32,914 bases of DNA, taken from positions 1 to 32,914 of the forward strand of contig CAMBRC010000047.1 in NCBI GenBank assembly GCA_945869965.1, written 5' to 3'. The notes beneath the pieces are model-generated. The model was not told the DNA's origin, made no database searches, and worked only from the letters and a program-made list of their open reading frames with translations. Source of the stretch: Asaia bogorensis. Lineage in GTDB: Bacteria; Pseudomonadota; Alphaproteobacteria; Acetobacterales; Acetobacteraceae. The translations under genes and the position numbers were made by a program. Below are positions 31,562 to 32,914 of the stretch, in pieces. Positions within the stretch are counted from its first letter, which is position 1. Each line of letters starts with the position of its first letter.

Positions 31562-32104
31562 ATGGTCCTGGTCGAGCCGGCACTGGCGCGGCTGGACGCC
31601 TATGCGGCGGCGCTGCGGCAAGGCTGGTCGCCGAACAACGTCCGTGACGTGACCGGCGAACAGCTTACAGCGATCGCGGCCGATCCCGCAGGGTTCGTGG
31701 CGCAGTTCACGGCGCCCGGCGGGACAGTGACGCTCGGCGATGGGCAGGTGGTGCCACGCCTTCCGGGGCCGGTGCGGTGGATGTGGGATGGCGCGTTCTG
31801 CGGCGCGATCAGCCTGCGCTATAGGCCGGGAACCGAAGAATTGCCGGCGCATGCGCTGGGGCATATCGGTTACGCCGTGGTGCCCTGGAAGCGGCGCCAC
31901 GGCTATGCAACCGAAGCGTTGCGGCAGATCCTGCCGCTGGCGGTGGTGGCCGGGTTGCGGCACGTGGATTTGACCTGCGACAGCGACAATCGGCCGTCGC
32001 AGAAGGTGATCGAGGCCAATGGCGGCAAGCAGATATCGAGCACCCCGGACGATGAGCGGCCGGGGCATGCGCAGCTGCTATACCGGATCGTCCTCGCGGC
32101 CTGA
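31562..32104 (+). CDS. GNAT family N-acetyltransferase
   Basis: This 180-residue protein has a GNAT core: ISLRYRPGTEELPAHALGHI, then GYAVVPWKRRHGYATEAL, which carries the acetyl-CoA-binding R-x-x-G-x-A loop, and VDLTCDSDNRPSQKVIEANGG. It resembles predicted acetyltransferases of the COG3981 type; the substrate is unknown. It starts 19 bases after lexA and may share its transcript, in which case it would be damage-inducible. A GTG at 31553 is an alternative start. Its last 27 bases overlap the end of comEC in the convergent direction. Confidence 0.82.
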   Translation: MVLVEPALARLDAYAAALRQGWSPNNVRDVTGEQLTAIAADPAGFVAQFTAPGGTVTLGDGQVVPRLPGPVRWMWDGAFCGAISLRYRPGTEELPAHALGHIGYAVVPWKRRHGYATEALRQILPLAVVAGLRHVDLTCDSDNRPSQKVIEANGGKQISSTPDDERPGHAQLLYRIVLAA

Positions 32105-32914
32105 GTCGCGCGGGGCGGGATCGTCGGCCTGCGCGGGCGGCAGTATCCGGCCCGGCGGCTGCCGCGTGCGCGTTGGCAGCGGCGTAACCCAGGGCCGGTC
32201 GCCACGGCTGGCACGATCGGTCACGACCTGCGGCCCGGCGGGGGTGAGCCAGACAGCGTGCGACCCCTCGCGCCAGACGCTGAAACGGTCGATCACGCGC
32301 ACCCCGGGACAGTCAAGCCGCAACGGTTCCGGACTGACCACCAGCACGACGGCGCAGCTTGTCGCGTCGGGTGCGCCGCGCACGATCTGTGCCCGCGGCC
32401 CGTCCGGCCGTGGGCGCAGGGTGCAGATTGTGCCGGCGCAGACGACCGCAGCATCCGCGCTGGTCATCCCGGCGCCCGTCATGGCAACGCTGGGGATCGG
32501 GCGCCAGTCGCGCAGGCCGAGGCGCTGGAGCCAGGATTCGAGCACGAAGCCAGGGGGCGAACTGGTGCGGTGGACATGCAGGATGGTGCCGGCGCGCAGC
32601 GCGATCAGCCGTGCATCAGCGGAGACCAGGATGTCCGGCGCGCGATAGAGCGGCGCTGAGAGAAGCCCGGCCGCGATGCCCACCAACCCCAACAGCCGCA
32701 ACCGGGTGCGCCAGATTGCCAGCCAGGCCAGGCCGAGGCTGTAGGCCGCCAGCCCCCAGGGCGCGATGTGCGGGACCGGGATCACCGCTTGCGGCCAGGC
32801 GGACACCGCCTGTCCAATGGCGAGCAGCCCCTGGACACCCCAGCCCATCGGCACCAGGGCCAGCGACTCAAGGCCGAACGGCATCAAAACCAGGGCGACC
32901 ACCGCCGCCGGCAT
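32078..32914 (-). CDS. comEC: ComEC/Rec2 family DNA uptake protein, C-terminal part (runs off right edge)
   Basis: The visible 278 residues are the C-terminal portion; the N-terminal part lies beyond the window. Hydrophobic helices include VVALVLMPFGLESLALVPMG and APWGLAAYSLGLAWLAIW. They are followed by a soluble region beginning ILVSADARLIALRAG. This matches the end of alphaproteobacterial ComEC channel proteins, whose metallo-beta-lactamase-like domain is reduced; no HxHxDH motif is visible here. ComEC carries single-stranded DNA across the inner membrane during transformation. Neighbourhood with lexA is usual in alphaproteobacteria. The coding end overlaps the acetyltransferase gene by 27 bases. 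Confidence 0.85.
   Translation of the reverse strand: MPAAVVALVLMPFGLESLALVPMGWGVQGLLAIGQAVSAWPQAVIPVPHIAPWGLAAYSLGLAWLAIWRTRLRLLGLVGIAAGLLSAPLYRAPDILVSADARLIALRAGTILHVHRTSSPPGFVLESWLQRLGLRDWRPIPSVAMTGAGMTSADAAVVCAGTICTLRPRPDGPRAQIVRGAPDATSCAVVLVVSPEPLRLDCPGVRVIDRFSVWREGSHAVWLTPAGPQVVTDRASRGDRPWVTPLPTRTRQPPGRILPPAQADDPAPRDSGREDDPV

Overview
The window is very GC-rich (roughly 70% or more in most genes) and densely packed, with many ATGA/GTGA stop-start overlaps. The gene content points to an alphaproteobacterium, most likely a member of the Acetobacteraceae/Rhodospirillales. The main reasons are the tsaE-addB-addA-trxA cluster with an alphaproteobacterial-type AddAB, the trpGDC-moaC-moeA-lexA-comEC gene order, and a GAAC-N7-GAAC LexA box. 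This taxonomic call is an inference from gene order and protein style.

Layout: 1-6937 is a minus-strand housekeeping cluster (tsaE, addB, addA, start of trxA) for tRNA modification, double-strand-break repair and redox. A divergent ferredoxin/flavodoxin-NADP+ reductase follows (7002-8018). From 8039 to 9572 lies a small accessory island on the minus strand: a minimal nucleotidyltransferase (MNT), a partner protein with a HEPN-like Rx4H motif, and an orphan ORF with its own promoter and a 15-bp dyad. The MNT/HEPN-like pair has visibly lower GC than its surroundings and is the best candidate for an uncharacterised toxin-antitoxin or defence module. At 9706-12442 an N-acyl-D-amino-acid deacylase and a short-chain dehydrogenase are separated by a complex palindromic A/T-rich repeat. 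The same repeat recurs upstream of glpK, and a half copy lies beside the MNT gene.

From 12487 to 21308 there is an envelope/glycan block. It contains an acyltransferase-3 protein, a multi-pass GT-C-like protein, a small secreted protein, a GT2 glycosyltransferase, a MepA-type murein endopeptidase, an MFS exporter, a membrane protein resembling a chemoreceptor sensor domain without its signalling part, and a GT39-like mannosyl/arabinosyltransferase-type protein ending in a clear intrinsic terminator. After this come a P19/Tp34-like periplasmic protein with an FNR/FixK-like box upstream, an orphan molybdopterin hydroxylase large subunit, glycerol kinase, and a tiny Flp-type pilin convergent with glpK.

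From 26583 to the right end is a conserved housekeeping run on the plus strand: trpG, trpD, trpC (tryptophan), moaC, moeA (molybdenum cofactor) and lexA (SOS repressor with its own SOS box). A GNAT acetyltransferase follows, then the convergent 3' end of comEC. The Moco genes would supply cofactor to enzymes such as the molybdopterin hydroxylase encoded nearby. LexA would be expected to regulate DNA repair and itself. No tRNA, rRNA, CRISPR array, transposase or phage gene was recognised.
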